Below are positions 26,465 through 35,106 of a DNA stretch of 64,000 nucleotides, in pieces. The notes under the pieces were generated by a model. The model worked only from the letters and a program-made list of their open reading frames with translations, had not been told where the DNA came from and searched no databases. The position numbers and the translations under genes were made by a program. Within the stretch, counting starts at the first letter, position 1, and each line of letters opens with the position of its first letter. The DNA is taken from positions 338,483 to 402,482 of the forward strand of contig NZ_KB890602.1 in the NCBI RefSeq assembly GCF_000373145.1, read 5' to 3'. Origin of the DNA: Thermus oshimai DSM 12092. Its GTDB lineage: Bacteria; Deinococcota; Deinococci; Deinococcales; Thermaceae.

Positions 26465-27582
26465 TGCACCCTTCCCTCGAGGCCTTCGCCTTGGCCGCGG
26501 GGCTTCTGGCCCTGGGGGCGGCCTTGGTCCACCGCCTGGGCTTTCCCCCGCTTCCCGTCTACCTCCTCATCGGCCTCCTGGTGGGGGAGAGGCTTCCGGT
26601 GGAGGAGCTGGAGCCCCTGCCCTCCTTGGGGCTTTTGCTCCTCCTCTTCAGCGTGGGGCTGGAGTTCGGCCCGGACCGGCTTAGGTCCCTTTCAGGGAAG
26701 GCCTTGAGGGCGGGGTTTTGGGATGCCTTGGCCCTCCCTTTGGGGTTCCTCTTGGGGCTCCTTCTGGGCCTGGACCTGCGGGGGGCGGCCCTCCTGGCGG
26801 GGGTGGTCTACGTGAGCTCCAGCGCGGTCATCGTCAAGCTCATCGTGGACCTCCGCCGGGCGGCCAACCCCGAAAGCGAGGTGGTCCTGGGGGTCTTGGT
26901 CCTGGAGGACGTGGCGGTGGCCCTCCTCCTGGCCCTTCTGGGCGGGGAGGGGCCTTGGGGTTTCCTCCTTAGCCTTTTCCTGGCCCTGGCCTACCTGGCC
27001 TTCGCCCGGTACCTGGGCCCTCCCCTGGTGCGCGCCGTGGAGGCCTTTTCCGATGAGCTTGTCCTCCTCCTGGGGGCCGCCCTCACCACGGGCACCGCCC
27101 TCCTCTTCCACGCCGCGGGGGCTTCGGAGGGCGTGGGGGCCTTCCTCATGGGGGTGGTGGCGGCAAGCCTGGGCCTTAGGGAGCGCCTGGAGCACCTCTT
27201 CGGCCCGGTGCGGAACCTGGGGGTGGCCCTCTTCTTCCTGGTGGTGGGGGCCGAGGCGCTGAAGCTTCTTCAAGGCTTCTCCCCCGGGCTTTTCCTCTCC
27301 GTCCTCCTGGCCCTTCTCCTGAAGCTTCCCCTGAACCACCGGGGGGCGGCCTTGGCGGGGTTGGGCCTTCGCCGGAGGCTTTACGCCGCGCTTTACCTGG
27401 TGCCCCGGGGGGAGTTCAACCTGGTCCTGGGGACGCTGGCCCTGGGCCAGGGGTATCCCGTGGTGGCCCAGTTCGCGGTGCTTCTCGTGCTCATCTCCAT
27501 CCCCCTGGGGGCCCTGCTTATCCGCTTTGCCCCCGAGATCGGGGCGCGGCTTTACCCCCGCAAGGCCATGGGAACCGCTTAG
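26464..27582 (+). CDS. KhtU-like CPA2 K+(Na+)/H+ antiporter
   Basis: 372 residues, about eleven to twelve membrane helices. CPA2 features: PVYLLIGLLVGERLPVEEL near the N-terminus, GLEFGPDRLR, VVLGVLVLEDVAVALLL with the acidic ion-binding region, and VPRGEFNLVLGTLAL near the end. ATG 26464 overlaps the RCK stop (TGATG); a longer in-frame reading is a shadow of the RCK gene. With the RCK protein it forms a two-gene K+ efflux system. Confidence 0.87.
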   Translation: MHPSLEAFALAAGLLALGAALVHRLGFPPLPVYLLIGLLVGERLPVEELEPLPSLGLLLLLFSVGLEFGPDRLRSLSGKALRAGFWDALALPLGFLLGLLLGLDLRGAALLAGVVYVSSSAVIVKLIVDLRRAANPESEVVLGVLVLEDVAVALLLALLGGEGPWGFLLSLFLALAYLAFARYLGPPLVRAVEAFSDELVLLLGAALTTGTALLFHAAGASEGVGAFLMGVVAASLGLRERLEHLFGPVRNLGVALFFLVVGAEALKLLQGFSPGLFLSVLLALLLKLPLNHRGAALAGLGLRRRLYAALYLVPRGEFNLVLGTLALGQGYPVVAQFAVLLVLISIPLGALLIRFAPEIGARLYPRKAMGTA

Positions 27583-27622
27583 TAGGGCTTGGGAGAGCCG
27601 TTAAGATAGCCAAGGAGGCCCT

Positions 27623-28453
27623 ATGGAGGTGTTCTTCCAGCTTTTCTGGCTTTTTTTCATCCTTTCCGCCCTTTCCCCTTACTTCCAGCAGCAGTGGCTC
27701 CTAGGAGCCCGGGCGCGCAAGATGGCCGAACTGGAGCGGAAGCGGGGGAGCCGGGTCATCACCCTCATCCACCGGCAGGAGGCGGTGAGCTTTTTGGGGA
27801 TTCCCATCAGCCGCTTCATCAACATCGACGACTCCGAGCAGGTCCTTAGGGCCATCCGCCTCACGGACAAGAACGTGCCCATAGACCTCATCCTCCACAC
27901 CCCAGGGGGGCTGGTCCTGGCGGCGGAGCAGATCGCCGAGGCCCTCCTCCGCCACCCCGCCAAGGTCACGGTCTTCGTGCCCCACTACGCCATGTCCGGG
28001 GGGACCCTCATCGCCTTGGCCGCGGACGAGATCGTCATGGACGAAAACGCCGTCTTGGGCCCCGTGGACCCCCAGCTTGGCCAGTACCCCGCGGCCAGCA
28101 TCCTCAAGGTGTTGGAGAAGAAGCCCCTTTCGGAGATCGACGACCAGACCCTCATCCTGGCGGACGTGGCGGAGAAGGCCCTCAGGCAGGTGAAGGCCAC
28201 GGTGAAGAACCTGCTTCTCAAGCACATGCCCGAGGAAAAGGCCGAGGAGGTGGCCCACCTCCTCTCCCAGGGCACCTGGACCCACGACTACCCCATTGAC
28301 GTGGCCCAGGCCCGGGCCATGGGGCTTAAGGTGTCCACGGAGATGCCCCTGGAGGTCTACGAGCTCATGGAGCTTTACCCTCAACCCCAAGGGGGCAAGC
28401 CCAGCGTCCAGTACGTGCCCGTGCCCTACCGGGGGGAGCCCGGGGGGAGGTAG
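27623..28453 (+). CDS. SDH-type ClpP/crotonase-fold membrane serine protease
   Basis: 276 residues. An N-terminal membrane segment (about 3-20) is followed by an S49/ClpP-like domain of the serine dehydrogenase proteinase (SDH_sah) family: DLILHTPGGLVLAAEQIA forms the oxyanion region and Ser125 in HYAMSGGTLIALAADEIVMD is the likely nucleophile. Good Shine-Dalgarno sequence AAGGAGG. Probably degrades membrane or signal-peptide fragments. Followed after three bases by a rhomboid protease. Confidence 0.85.
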   Translation: MEVFFQLFWLFFILSALSPYFQQQWLLGARARKMAELERKRGSRVITLIHRQEAVSFLGIPISRFINIDDSEQVLRAIRLTDKNVPIDLILHTPGGLVLAAEQIAEALLRHPAKVTVFVPHYAMSGGTLIALAADEIVMDENAVLGPVDPQLGQYPAASILKVLEKKPLSEIDDQTLILADVAEKALRQVKATVKNLLLKHMPEEKAEEVAHLLSQGTWTHDYPIDVAQARAMGLKVSTEMPLEVYELMELYPQPQGGKPSVQYVPVPYRGEPGGR

Positions 28454-28456
28454 GGG

Positions 28457-29089
28457 GTGCTCCCCCTTTACGACGTCAACCGGGCCCGGCGCCCCGCCTT
28501 GGTGGTGAAGGCCCTGGTCCTCCTCAACGCTCTGGCCTTCCTCCTGGAGCTGGCCTGGGGTCCGGAGGCGGTGATCCAGGCCTTGGGCTTCATCCCCGCC
28601 CTCTTCTTCCAAGACCCCTTGGGGGAGGGGTACCGCCTCCTCACCAGCATGTTCCTCCACGGGGGGTTCTTCCACATCTTCTCCAACCTGTGGTTCCTTT
28701 GGATCTTCGGGGACAACGTGGAAGACCGCCTGGGCCACGGGCGCTTTCTCCTCTTCTACCTCCTTGGGGGGGTGGCGGCGGCCCTGGCCCAGGGGATCAT
28801 GGACCCCGCCTCTTCCGTGCCCATGATCGGGGCCAGCGGGGCCGTGTCCGCGGTGCTTGGGGGTTACTACGTCCTTTTCCCCCGGGCCTACGTGGTGGCC
28901 CTGGTGTGGTTCATCCTGCCCTTCACCTTGGCCCTGCCCGCGGGGTTCTACCTGGGCTACTGGGCCCTCTTGCAGCTCCTTCAGGGCCTCGCCGGGGTGC
29001 CCGGCATCGCCTTCTGGGCCCACCTCGGGGGGTTCCTCTTCGGGGCCTTCACCGTGCGGGCCTTTGCCCCCAGGTGGCGGCGCTGGTAG
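28457..29089 (+). CDS. Rhomboid-family intramembrane serine protease
   Basis: 210 residues, six membrane segments. Catalytic Ser in IGASGAVSAVLGGY and His in FWAHLGGFLFGAF; the HGGFFHIFSNLWFLWIFG helix is also typical. GTG start at 28457 with GGGGGGAGGTAGG upstream, four bases after the preceding stop. Intramembrane protease next to a membrane-anchored SDH protease suggests joint membrane protein turnover. Confidence 0.93.
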   Translation: MLPLYDVNRARRPALVVKALVLLNALAFLLELAWGPEAVIQALGFIPALFFQDPLGEGYRLLTSMFLHGGFFHIFSNLWFLWIFGDNVEDRLGHGRFLLFYLLGGVAAALAQGIMDPASSVPMIGASGAVSAVLGGYYVLFPRAYVVALVWFILPFTLALPAGFYLGYWALLQLLQGLAGVPGIAFWAHLGGFLFGAFTVRAFAPRWRRW

Positions 29090-29099
29090 ACTCCTAACC

Positions 29100-29552
29100 A
29101 TGAAAGTCCAGGACCTCATGACCCAAGACCCCGTCTGCGTGGGACCGGAGGAGACCCTGGAGCGGGCGGCGGAAATCCTTCTGGAAAAGCGCTACGGCGG
29201 GCTTCCCGTGGTGGACGGGGAGGGGCGGCTTCTGGGCCTCCTCCAGGTGGAGGACCTCCTGCCCCGACCCGAGAACATCCCCTTTTCCGACGTGGAGGCC
29301 TGGCAGCTCTTCGGGGAGTGGGTGGACGAGGGGGTGCTGGAGGAGATCTACCGGCGCTACCAGAAGACCCCGGTGGAGGCGGCCATGCAAAGGGAGATCC
29401 CCCGGGTCCACCCCGAGACCCCTCTGGGGGAGGCCCTTAGGATTCTGGTGACCACGGGGGTGCGCCACCTGCCGGTGGTGGACGGGGAGGGGCGGGTGGT
29501 GGGCATCATCACCCGGAGCGACTTCCTCAAGTTCTTCCTGCGGAGGGCCTGA
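29100..29552 (+). CDS. CBS-domain pair protein
   Basis: 150 residues made of two CBS motifs: VQDLMTQDPVCVGPEETLERAAEILLEKRYGGLPVVDGEGRLLG (1-45) and a second from about 95 (AAMQREIPRVHPETPLGEALRILVTTGVRHLPVVDGEGRVVGIITRSD), with an inserted helical linker between. CBS pairs bind adenine nucleotides and regulate enzymes or transporters. Its stop overlaps the napA ATG (TGATG), so NapA is the obvious partner; this is inferred from context only. Confidence 0.88.
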   Translation: MKVQDLMTQDPVCVGPEETLERAAEILLEKRYGGLPVVDGEGRLLGLLQVEDLLPRPENIPFSDVEAWQLFGEWVDEGVLEEIYRRYQKTPVEAAMQREIPRVHPETPLGEALRILVTTGVRHLPVVDGEGRVVGIITRSDFLKFFLRRA

Positions 29553-30715
29553 TGCACGGGGCGGGGCATATCCTCGAGGTCTTCTACCTTCTCCTGGCCG
29601 CCCAGCTCATGGCCTACCTCTTCCGCAGGCTGGGCCAGCCGGTGGTCATCGGGGAGGTCCTGGCGGGGATTCTGGTGGGCCCGGCCCTCCTCGGCTGGGT
29701 GCACGAGGGGGAGATCCTGGAGTTTTTGGCGGAGCTTGGGGCCATCTTCCTCCTCTTCATGGTGGGCCTCGAGACCCGCCTGAGGGACATCCTGGCCGTG
29801 GGCAAGGAGGCCTTTTTGGTGGCCGTCCTGGGGGTGGCCTTCCCCTTCGTGGGGGGGTACCTCTTTGGGCTCCAGATCGGGTTCCAAACCCTTCCCTCCC
29901 TTTTCCTGGGCACCGCCTTGGTGGCCACCAGCGTGGGCATCACCGCCCGGGTCCTGCAGGAGCTCGGGGTGCTCTCCCGCCCCTACGCCCGCATCATCCT
30001 GGGGGCCGCGGTCATTGACGATGTCCTGGGCCTCATCGTCCTGGCGGTGGTGAACGGCGTGGCCAAGACCGGGGCCGTGGAGTTTGGGGCCATCCTCCAG
30101 CTCATCCTCCTCTCCCTGGCCTTCGTGGGGGTGGCCGTGGCCCTGGCCCCCCTCTTCGCCCGCCTCCCCCTGGACCGCCTCCCCGTGGGGAGCCCCGTGG
30201 GCTTTGCCCTGGCCTTTGGGGTGGGGATGGCCGCCCTGGCGGCCACCATCGGCCTCGCCCCCATCGTGGGCGCGTTCCTGGGGGGGATGCTCCTCGCCGA
30301 GCTTCGGGAAAAGTACAAGTTGGAGGAGCCCATCTTCGCCATCGAGGGTTTCTTAGCCCCCATCTTCTTCGCCATGGTGGGGGTGAGGCTGGAGCTTGCG
30401 GCCCTGGTTCAGCCCGCCACCTTGGTGGCGGGGGCCGTGGTGAGCGTCATCGCCATCCTAGGGAAGGTCCTGGGCGGGTTCCTGGGGGCCCTCACCCAGG
30501 GGTACCGGGCGGCCACCGTGGTGGGGGTGGGCATGGCCCCCCGGGGGGAGGTGGGCCTCATCGTGGCCGCCTTGGGCCTGGCCGCGGGGGCGGTGAACGA
30601 GGAGGAGTACGCCATCGTCCTCTTCATGGTGGTGGCCACCACCCTCTTCGCCCCCCTGGCCCTGAAGCCCCTCATCGCCTGGGCGGAAAGGGCCAGGAGG
30701 GTGGGTGGGGACTAG
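29552..30715 (+). CDS. napA: Na+/H+ antiporter NapA (CPA2)
   Basis: 387 residues, closely matching T. thermophilus NapA, an electrogenic Na+/H+ antiporter that works by an elevator mechanism. The ion-binding pair Asp156-Asp157 is in AAVIDDVLGLIV, the conserved Lys in AILGKVLGGFLGAL, and the unwound-helix region in VATSVGITARVL. About thirteen membrane helices. Last gene of the stress/membrane operon; its stop codon and that of the convergent transglycosylase share a CTAG palindrome. Confidence 0.95.
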   Translation: MHGAGHILEVFYLLLAAQLMAYLFRRLGQPVVIGEVLAGILVGPALLGWVHEGEILEFLAELGAIFLLFMVGLETRLRDILAVGKEAFLVAVLGVAFPFVGGYLFGLQIGFQTLPSLFLGTALVATSVGITARVLQELGVLSRPYARIILGAAVIDDVLGLIVLAVVNGVAKTGAVEFGAILQLILLSLAFVGVAVALAPLFARLPLDRLPVGSPVGFALAFGVGMAALAATIGLAPIVGAFLGGMLLAELREKYKLEEPIFAIEGFLAPIFFAMVGVRLELAALVQPATLVAGAVVSVIAILGKVLGGFLGALTQGYRAATVVGVGMAPRGEVGLIVAALGLAAGAVNEEEYAIVLFMVVATTLFAPLALKPLIAWAERARRVGGD

Positions 30716-32331
30716 AGGGTTAGGGCCCGGTAGGCGGCGTAAGCGGAAAGGACCCCGGCCAGGTACTCCCGGGGCTCGTCCCTTTCCTGGAAGCGGAGAA
30801 AGGCCCAAAGGTCCCCCTCCCGGGCCAGACCCCTCAGGGTGTAGCCGATCCCGCCGTTGTAGGCGGTGACCGCGCAGGCCAGTACCCCTTCCGGGGGCAC
30901 GGCGTTTTGGCACCGGTCCAAGAGCCAGCGCAGGTAGCGGGCGGCGTAGCGGATGCTCGTCCTTGGGTCAAAGGGGTCTCCCGGGGCCTCCCCCAGCATC
31001 CGGGCCACGTCCCGCCAGGTGGCCTCCACGAACTGCCCAAGCCCCTTGGCCCCCGTGGGGCTCACCGCCAGGGGGTCAAAGCGGCTTTCCACGTGGAGGA
31101 GGGCGAAGAGAAGGTTGGGGTCTAGGCCTTCCCTCTGGGCGTACCCCTCCACCCAGGCCCGGTAGGGGCGGGGGTAGGCCAAGGCGCTGGGCCAACTGGC
31201 GCGGATCCCCTCCCGGTAGGCCCCGCCCTCGTAGAGGAGGGGGACCAGGGCGGGCCAGTCCCCGGGCCTCATCCAGAGGGCGTGGCGCACCACCCCCCGG
31301 GCCCATCCGTCCCGGTCGGCCTGCAGGAGGCCCCGGAAGAGGGGCGCTTCGGGCGGGGAAGGGGTCTTTGGGGCCGGGGGAGGTGGGGGCGGCCTCTTGC
31401 CCACCAAAAGGCCCAGCCCCCCTTCCAGGAGGGCCAGGGCCTGGGCTTGGGCCTCCCCTAAGCCCAGCCTCCCCGCCAGGAGGTAGGCCCGAAGGGCGGC
31501 GTCGTCCCGGTAGGGGCTTTCCCGCCGGGCAAGCTCCAGGTAAAGGGGCAGGGCCTCCTCCGCCCTTCCTGCCCGTTCCAGAAGGGCCGTGGCCCGCCAG
31601 AGGCCCCCTGGGGTGCTTTCCCGGTAGAGGGCCACCGCCTCCTCCCGGCGCCCCTGCCGCTCCCGGATAAGCCCCAGGGCGTAGCGGCTTTCGGGGTGGG
31701 GGTAGCGGCGGAAGGCGGCCTCGGCCTCCTCCAGCCGCCCGAGTTGGAAGAGGGCCCAGCCCAGGCCCAAAAACCCCCTGGGGTCCCGTTCCGCCCAGGC
31801 CCGGTAGTGGGGAAGGGCCTCCCGGTAGCGGCCCAGGCGGTAGAGGGCCTGGGCCCTAAGATCCGGACGCCCGCCTTCCGGGAGCACCTCCAGGAGCACC
31901 TGGTAGGCCCGGCCTTGGAAAAGGGCCTCGTAGAGCCTCTCCCCGCTTCCCAGGCGGAGGAGGGCAAAGGCGGCCTCCTCCTCCGGAAGAAGCCTCGCCC
32001 AGGCGGAGAAGGCCCGGGGGTCTTTGGCCTCCTCCAGGAGGCGGGCCGCTCTACGCCAAAAGGGCCTCGCCTCCCAGCCCGGCTCAAAGGCCCGCACCTC
32101 CTCCAGGAAAAGGGCGTAGCGCCAGGCGTACTCCGCCCGCTCAGCTAAGGGTAGGCCCTCCTCTTCCAGGAGGGCCACCCCCGCCAGGAGGCTGGCGTAC
32201 CCCTCCCCCCGGAGGGCCAGGTCCCTCAGGGCCACAGGATCGCTCCCCTCCAGGAGGTGGAAGGGCGGGGGGACCTCCTGGCCCCGGCAGGCGGAAAGGA
32301 GGAGGAGAAGGCCCAGAAGAAGGCGGCCCAT
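30712..32331 (-). CDS. Soluble lytic murein transglycosylase (Slt70-like), lipoprotein
   Basis: 539 residues. Lipoprotein signal LLLGLLLLLSAC with lipobox LSAC at the N-terminus. A long alpha superhelix with TPR-like repeats (GRYREALPHYRAWAERDPRGFLGLGWALF and similar) and a C-terminal SLT domain with catalytic Glu in LLHVESRFDPLAVSPTGAKGLGQF. It cleaves peptidoglycan by the GH23 mechanism, probably anchored to the outer membrane. ATG 32331 lies six bases after TAGGCT. Divergent from dnaB. Confidence 0.92.
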   Translation of the reverse strand: MGRLLLGLLLLLSACRGQEVPPPFHLLEGSDPVALRDLALRGEGYASLLAGVALLEEEGLPLAERAEYAWRYALFLEEVRAFEPGWEARPFWRRAARLLEEAKDPRAFSAWARLLPEEEAAFALLRLGSGERLYEALFQGRAYQVLLEVLPEGGRPDLRAQALYRLGRYREALPHYRAWAERDPRGFLGLGWALFQLGRLEEAEAAFRRYPHPESRYALGLIRERQGRREEAVALYRESTPGGLWRATALLERAGRAEEALPLYLELARRESPYRDDAALRAYLLAGRLGLGEAQAQALALLEGGLGLLVGKRPPPPPPAPKTPSPPEAPLFRGLLQADRDGWARGVVRHALWMRPGDWPALVPLLYEGGAYREGIRASWPSALAYPRPYRAWVEGYAQREGLDPNLLFALLHVESRFDPLAVSPTGAKGLGQFVEATWRDVARMLGEAPGDPFDPRTSIRYAARYLRWLLDRCQNAVPPEGVLACAVTAYNGGIGYTLRGLAREGDLWAFLRFQERDEPREYLAGVLSAYAAYRALTL

Positions 32332-32337
32332 GCCCCA

Positions 32338-32343
32338 AGCCTA
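32338..32343 (-). promoter_or_regulatory. -10 element TAGGCT for the transglycosylase, leaderless start
   Basis: Minus-strand TAGGCT ends six bases before the ATG at 32331. Confidence 0.5.
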
Positions 32344-32363
32344 GCCCCTTTTCTTGAGAGGGC

Positions 32364-32384
32364 GGTAAGGGTCCAATCCTTACC
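32364..32384. repeat. Inverted repeat in the transglycosylase-dnaB intergenic region
   Basis: Perfect GGTAAGG (32364-32370), 7-base spacer, CCTTACC (32378-32384). It lies just upstream of the leftward -10 box and next to a TTGAGA (32354-32359), so it may be an operator for one or both divergent promoters. Confidence 0.55.
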
Positions 32385-32440
32385 ACGGGGAAAGGCCCCC
32401 TGGCGGAAGGCGGGGGGGGCAGCTTAGCCTAGGAGGGCTT

Positions 32441-33772
32441 ATGGAAGGCCGGATTCCCCCCCATAACCTCGAGGCCGAGCAGAGCGTCCTCGGGGCCATT
32501 ATGCTGGACCACAGCGTTTTGGACGATATAGAGGGCCTCCTCCCTTCCCCCGAGGCCTTCTACGCGGAGGCCCACCGGAAGATCTACGCCGCCATCCAGA
32601 CCCTGAGGGCCCAGGGCCAGCCCGTGGACCTGGTCACCCTGCAGGAGGAGCTCCGCCGGAGGGGGGAGCTTGAAGGGGTGGGGGGGCTTTCCTACCTCCT
32701 GGAGCTCTCCGAGGCTACCCCCACCGCGGCCTACGCGGAGCACTACGCCCGCATCGTGGCGGAGAAGTGGGCCCTAAGGCGCCTCATCCAGGCCGCGGGG
32801 GAGGCCATGCGCCTGGCCTACGAGGAGGCGGGGGGCCTGGACGAGATCCTGGACCAGGCGGGGAAGAGGATCCTCGAGGTGGCCCTCGCCCAAAAGGAGG
32901 CGGAGGCCCGCCCCATGCGCGAGCTGGTCCACGACACCTTTGAGCACATCGAGGCCCTCTACCAGAGCAAGGGCCAGGTGGCGGGGGTGCGCACGGGCTT
33001 CAAGGAGCTGGACGAGCTCATCGGGGCCCTGGCCCCGGGCTCCTTAAACATCATCGCCGCCCGCCCGGCCATGGGCAAGACGGCCTTCGCCCTCACCATC
33101 GCCCAGCACGTGGCCTTGAAGGAGGGGGTGGGGGTGGGGATCTACTCCCTGGAGATGCCCGCGGCCCAGCTCACCTTACGCATGATGTGCTCCGAGGCCC
33201 GCATAGACATGAACCGGGTGCGCTTGGGCCAGCTCACGGACCGGGACTTCACCCGGCTGGTGGACGTGGCGGGCCGCCTTTCCGAGGCCCCCATCTACAT
33301 TGACGACACCTCGGACCTCACCCTCATGGAGCTCCGCGCCCGGGCCCGCCGCCTAAAGCACCAGTACGGGGTGGGGCTCATCGTCATCGACTACCTCCAG
33401 CTCATGTCCGGCCCCGGGGGGGGCAAGAACGGGGAAAACCGCCAGCAGGAGATTGCCGCCATCTCCCGGGGGCTCAAGGCCTTAGCCCGGGAGCTGAACC
33501 TGCCCGTCCTGGCCCTAAGCCAGCTTTCCCGGGCGGTGGAGAACCGCCCCAACAAGCGCCCCATGCTCTCTGACCTAAGGGAGTCGGGCTCCATTGAGCA
33601 GGACGCGGACCTGGTGATGTTCATCTACCGGGACGAGTACTATAACCCCCACTCGGAGAAGGCGGGCATCGCGGAGATCATCGTGGGCAAGCAAAGGAAC
33701 GGCCCCACGGGCACGGTGGAGCTCCAGTTCCACGCCCAGCACGTGCGCTTCAACGACCTGGCCAAGGAATAA
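32441..33772 (+). CDS. dnaB: Replicative DNA helicase DnaB
   Basis: Hexameric 5'-3' helicase of the replication fork. 443 residues: N-terminal domain ([20 protein letters not shown]), linker helix, and RecA-like domain with Walker [16 protein letters not shown], Walker [13 protein letters not shown], the [19 protein letters not shown] segment and the [15 protein letters not shown] motif. No intein interrupts these sites, although they are common intein targets. AGGAGG precedes the ATG. A hairpin terminator follows. Confidence 0.97.
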   Translation: MEGRIPPHNLEAEQSVLGAIMLDHSVLDDIEGLLPSPEAFYAEAHRKIYAAIQTLRAQGQPVDLVTLQEELRRRGELEGVGGLSYLLELSEATPTAAYAEHYARIVAEKWALRRLIQAAGEAMRLAYEEAGGLDEILDQAGKRILEVALAQKEAEARPMRELVHDTFEHIEALYQSKGQVAGVRTGFKELDELIGALAPGSLNIIAARPAMGKTAFALTIAQHVALKEGVGVGIYSLEMPAAQLTLRMMCSEARIDMNRVRLGQLTDRDFTRLVDVAGRLSEAPIYIDDTSDLTLMELRARARRLKHQYGVGLIVIDYLQLMSGPGGGKNGENRQQEIAAISRGLKALARELNLPVLALSQLSRAVENRPNKRPMLSDLRESGSIEQDADLVMFIYRDEYYNPHSEKAGIAEIIVGKQRNGPTGTVELQFHAQHVRFNDLAKE

Positions 33773-33774
33773 AG

Positions 33775-33802
33775 CTCCCCGGGGCCTTTAGGCCCCGGGG
33801 AG
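33775..33802. terminator. Bidirectional terminator between dnaB and nuoN
   Basis: Perfect 12-bp stem (33775-33786 with 33791-33802) and a TTTA loop. It serves dnaB on the plus strand and the end of the complex I operon on the minus strand. Confidence 0.8.
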
Positions 33803-33819
33803 GAAAGGGAAGCCTCTAT

Positions 33820-35106
33820 TTATTGGCCCCCTGCCGCCAGAGCGGGGAGGACGGTCCCCGGGAAGAGGCCGAGGAGGAGGAGCAGGAGCCCCACCAGGAG
33901 GGCCACGTTCCGGGCCAGGGGCCTGGGGGCGGCCTCCGCCTCCCCCTTCTGGAAGGGGGCCAGGGCCAGGGCCAGGTAGTAGTAGGCGCTCGCCGCGCTG
34001 GTGAGGAGGGCGAGGACCAAAAGCCCCCACTGCCCCGCCTTGGCGGCCTCGCTGAAGACCAGGTACTTCCCCCAAAACCCCGCCAAGGGGGGAAGCCCGA
34101 GGAGGGAGAGGGCGGAGAGGAAGAGGGCCAGGCCCAGGAAGGGGTCCTTATGGAAAAGCCCCTTGAGCCTTTCCAGGGGCACCCGGTCCGGGGAGACCTC
34201 CGAGAGCACCGCGAAGGCCAGGCCCGTGGCCAAGACGTAGGTGAGGAGGTAGAAGCCCAGGGCCTGGGCGTTATTGGTGTAGAGGGCCAGGGCCATGTAG
34301 CCCGCGTGGGCGATGGAGCTGTAGGCGAGAAGGCGCTTGGCCTCCTTCTGGACCAAAGCGGCCAGGTTCCCGAGGAGGACGGAAAGGGCCACGAGGAGGG
34401 CCAGAGCCTCGCTGGGCCCCGGGGTGGCGATCCGGAGCAGAGCGGCGAAGGCCGCGGCCTTGACCCCGGTGGCCATGAAGAGGACCACGGGGGTGGGGCT
34501 CCCCTGGTAGACGTCCGGGGTCCAGAAGTGGAAGGGGGCCAGGGCCACCTTGAAGCCCAGGCCCACCAGGAGGAGGCCCAGGGCCAGGGCGTAGAGGGGG
34601 CCCGCCCCGGGGGCGCCCGCCTCGAGGCTCCCCGTGGCCCCGAAGTGGAGGGCCGCCCCGAAGAGGAAGAAGGCCGCGGCCAGGGCCCCCAGGAGGAAGT
34701 ACTTGAGGGCGGCCTCCAGCCCCTCCCCCCGCCGCCAGGCGGCCAGGGCGTAAAGGGGGAGGGAGAGGGCCTCCAGGGCCACCAGCATGAGGATGAGGTT
34801 CTTCGTGGAGGCTAGGAGGTGCATCCCTAAGGCGGCGTAGAGGACGAGGAGGTGGAACTCAAACCGCCTGGAGCGCACCAGCCCCACCGTCCAAAGGGCC
34901 CCCAGGAGGGCGAGAAGGGTGAAGGTCTGGCTCACCCCGTCCACGCGGTAGGGGCCCACCTCCAGGGGCTTCCCCCAGGAGGCGAGGAGGGCCACCACCC
35001 CCAGGGAAAGCCCCAGGATGGTGAGCCGCTTCAGGAGGCTTGCCGAGACGAAGAAGCCCAAAAGGGTCAGGGCCACGGCGAAGAGGGCGAGGACAAGAAG
35101 GGTCAT
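33820..35106 (-). CDS. nuoN: NADH-quinone oxidoreductase subunit N (Nqo14)
   Basis: Antiporter-like membrane subunit of complex I, proton pathway closest to the peripheral arm among N/M/L. 428 residues, about fourteen helices. FHFWTPDVYQGSPTPVVLFMATGVKAAAFA holds the proton-antiporter signature, and the central Lys is in LAYSSIAHAGYMAL-type segments. Last gene of the operon; the ATG overlaps the nuoM stop (ATGA). Confidence 0.95.
   Translation of the reverse strand: MTLLVLALFAVALTLLGFFVSASLLKRLTILGLSLGVVALLASWGKPLEVGPYRVDGVSQTFTLLALLGALWTVGLVRSRRFEFHLLVLYAALGMHLLASTKNLILMLVALEALSLPLYALAAWRRGEGLEAALKYFLLGALAAAFFLFGAALHFGATGSLEAGAPGAGPLYALALGLLLVGLGFKVALAPFHFWTPDVYQGSPTPVVLFMATGVKAAAFAALLRIATPGPSEALALLVALSVLLGNLAALVQKEAKRLLAYSSIAHAGYMALALYTNNAQALGFYLLTYVLATGLAFAVLSEVSPDRVPLERLKGLFHKDPFLGLALFLSALSLLGLPPLAGFWGKYLVFSEAAKAGQWGLLVLALLTSAASAYYYLALALAPFQKGEAEAAPRPLARNVALLVGLLLLLLGLFPGTVLPALAAGGQ

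Noticed and set aside
27701-29119. A 472-codon minus-strand open frame antisense to the SDH protease and rhomboid genes
   Set aside because: Gly/His/Glu-rich shadow frame spanning two genes whose catalytic motifs are clear on the plus strand.
32441-33772. Intein in dnaB
   Set aside because: Walker A, Walker B and the later helicase motifs are continuous, and the length is normal at 443 residues.
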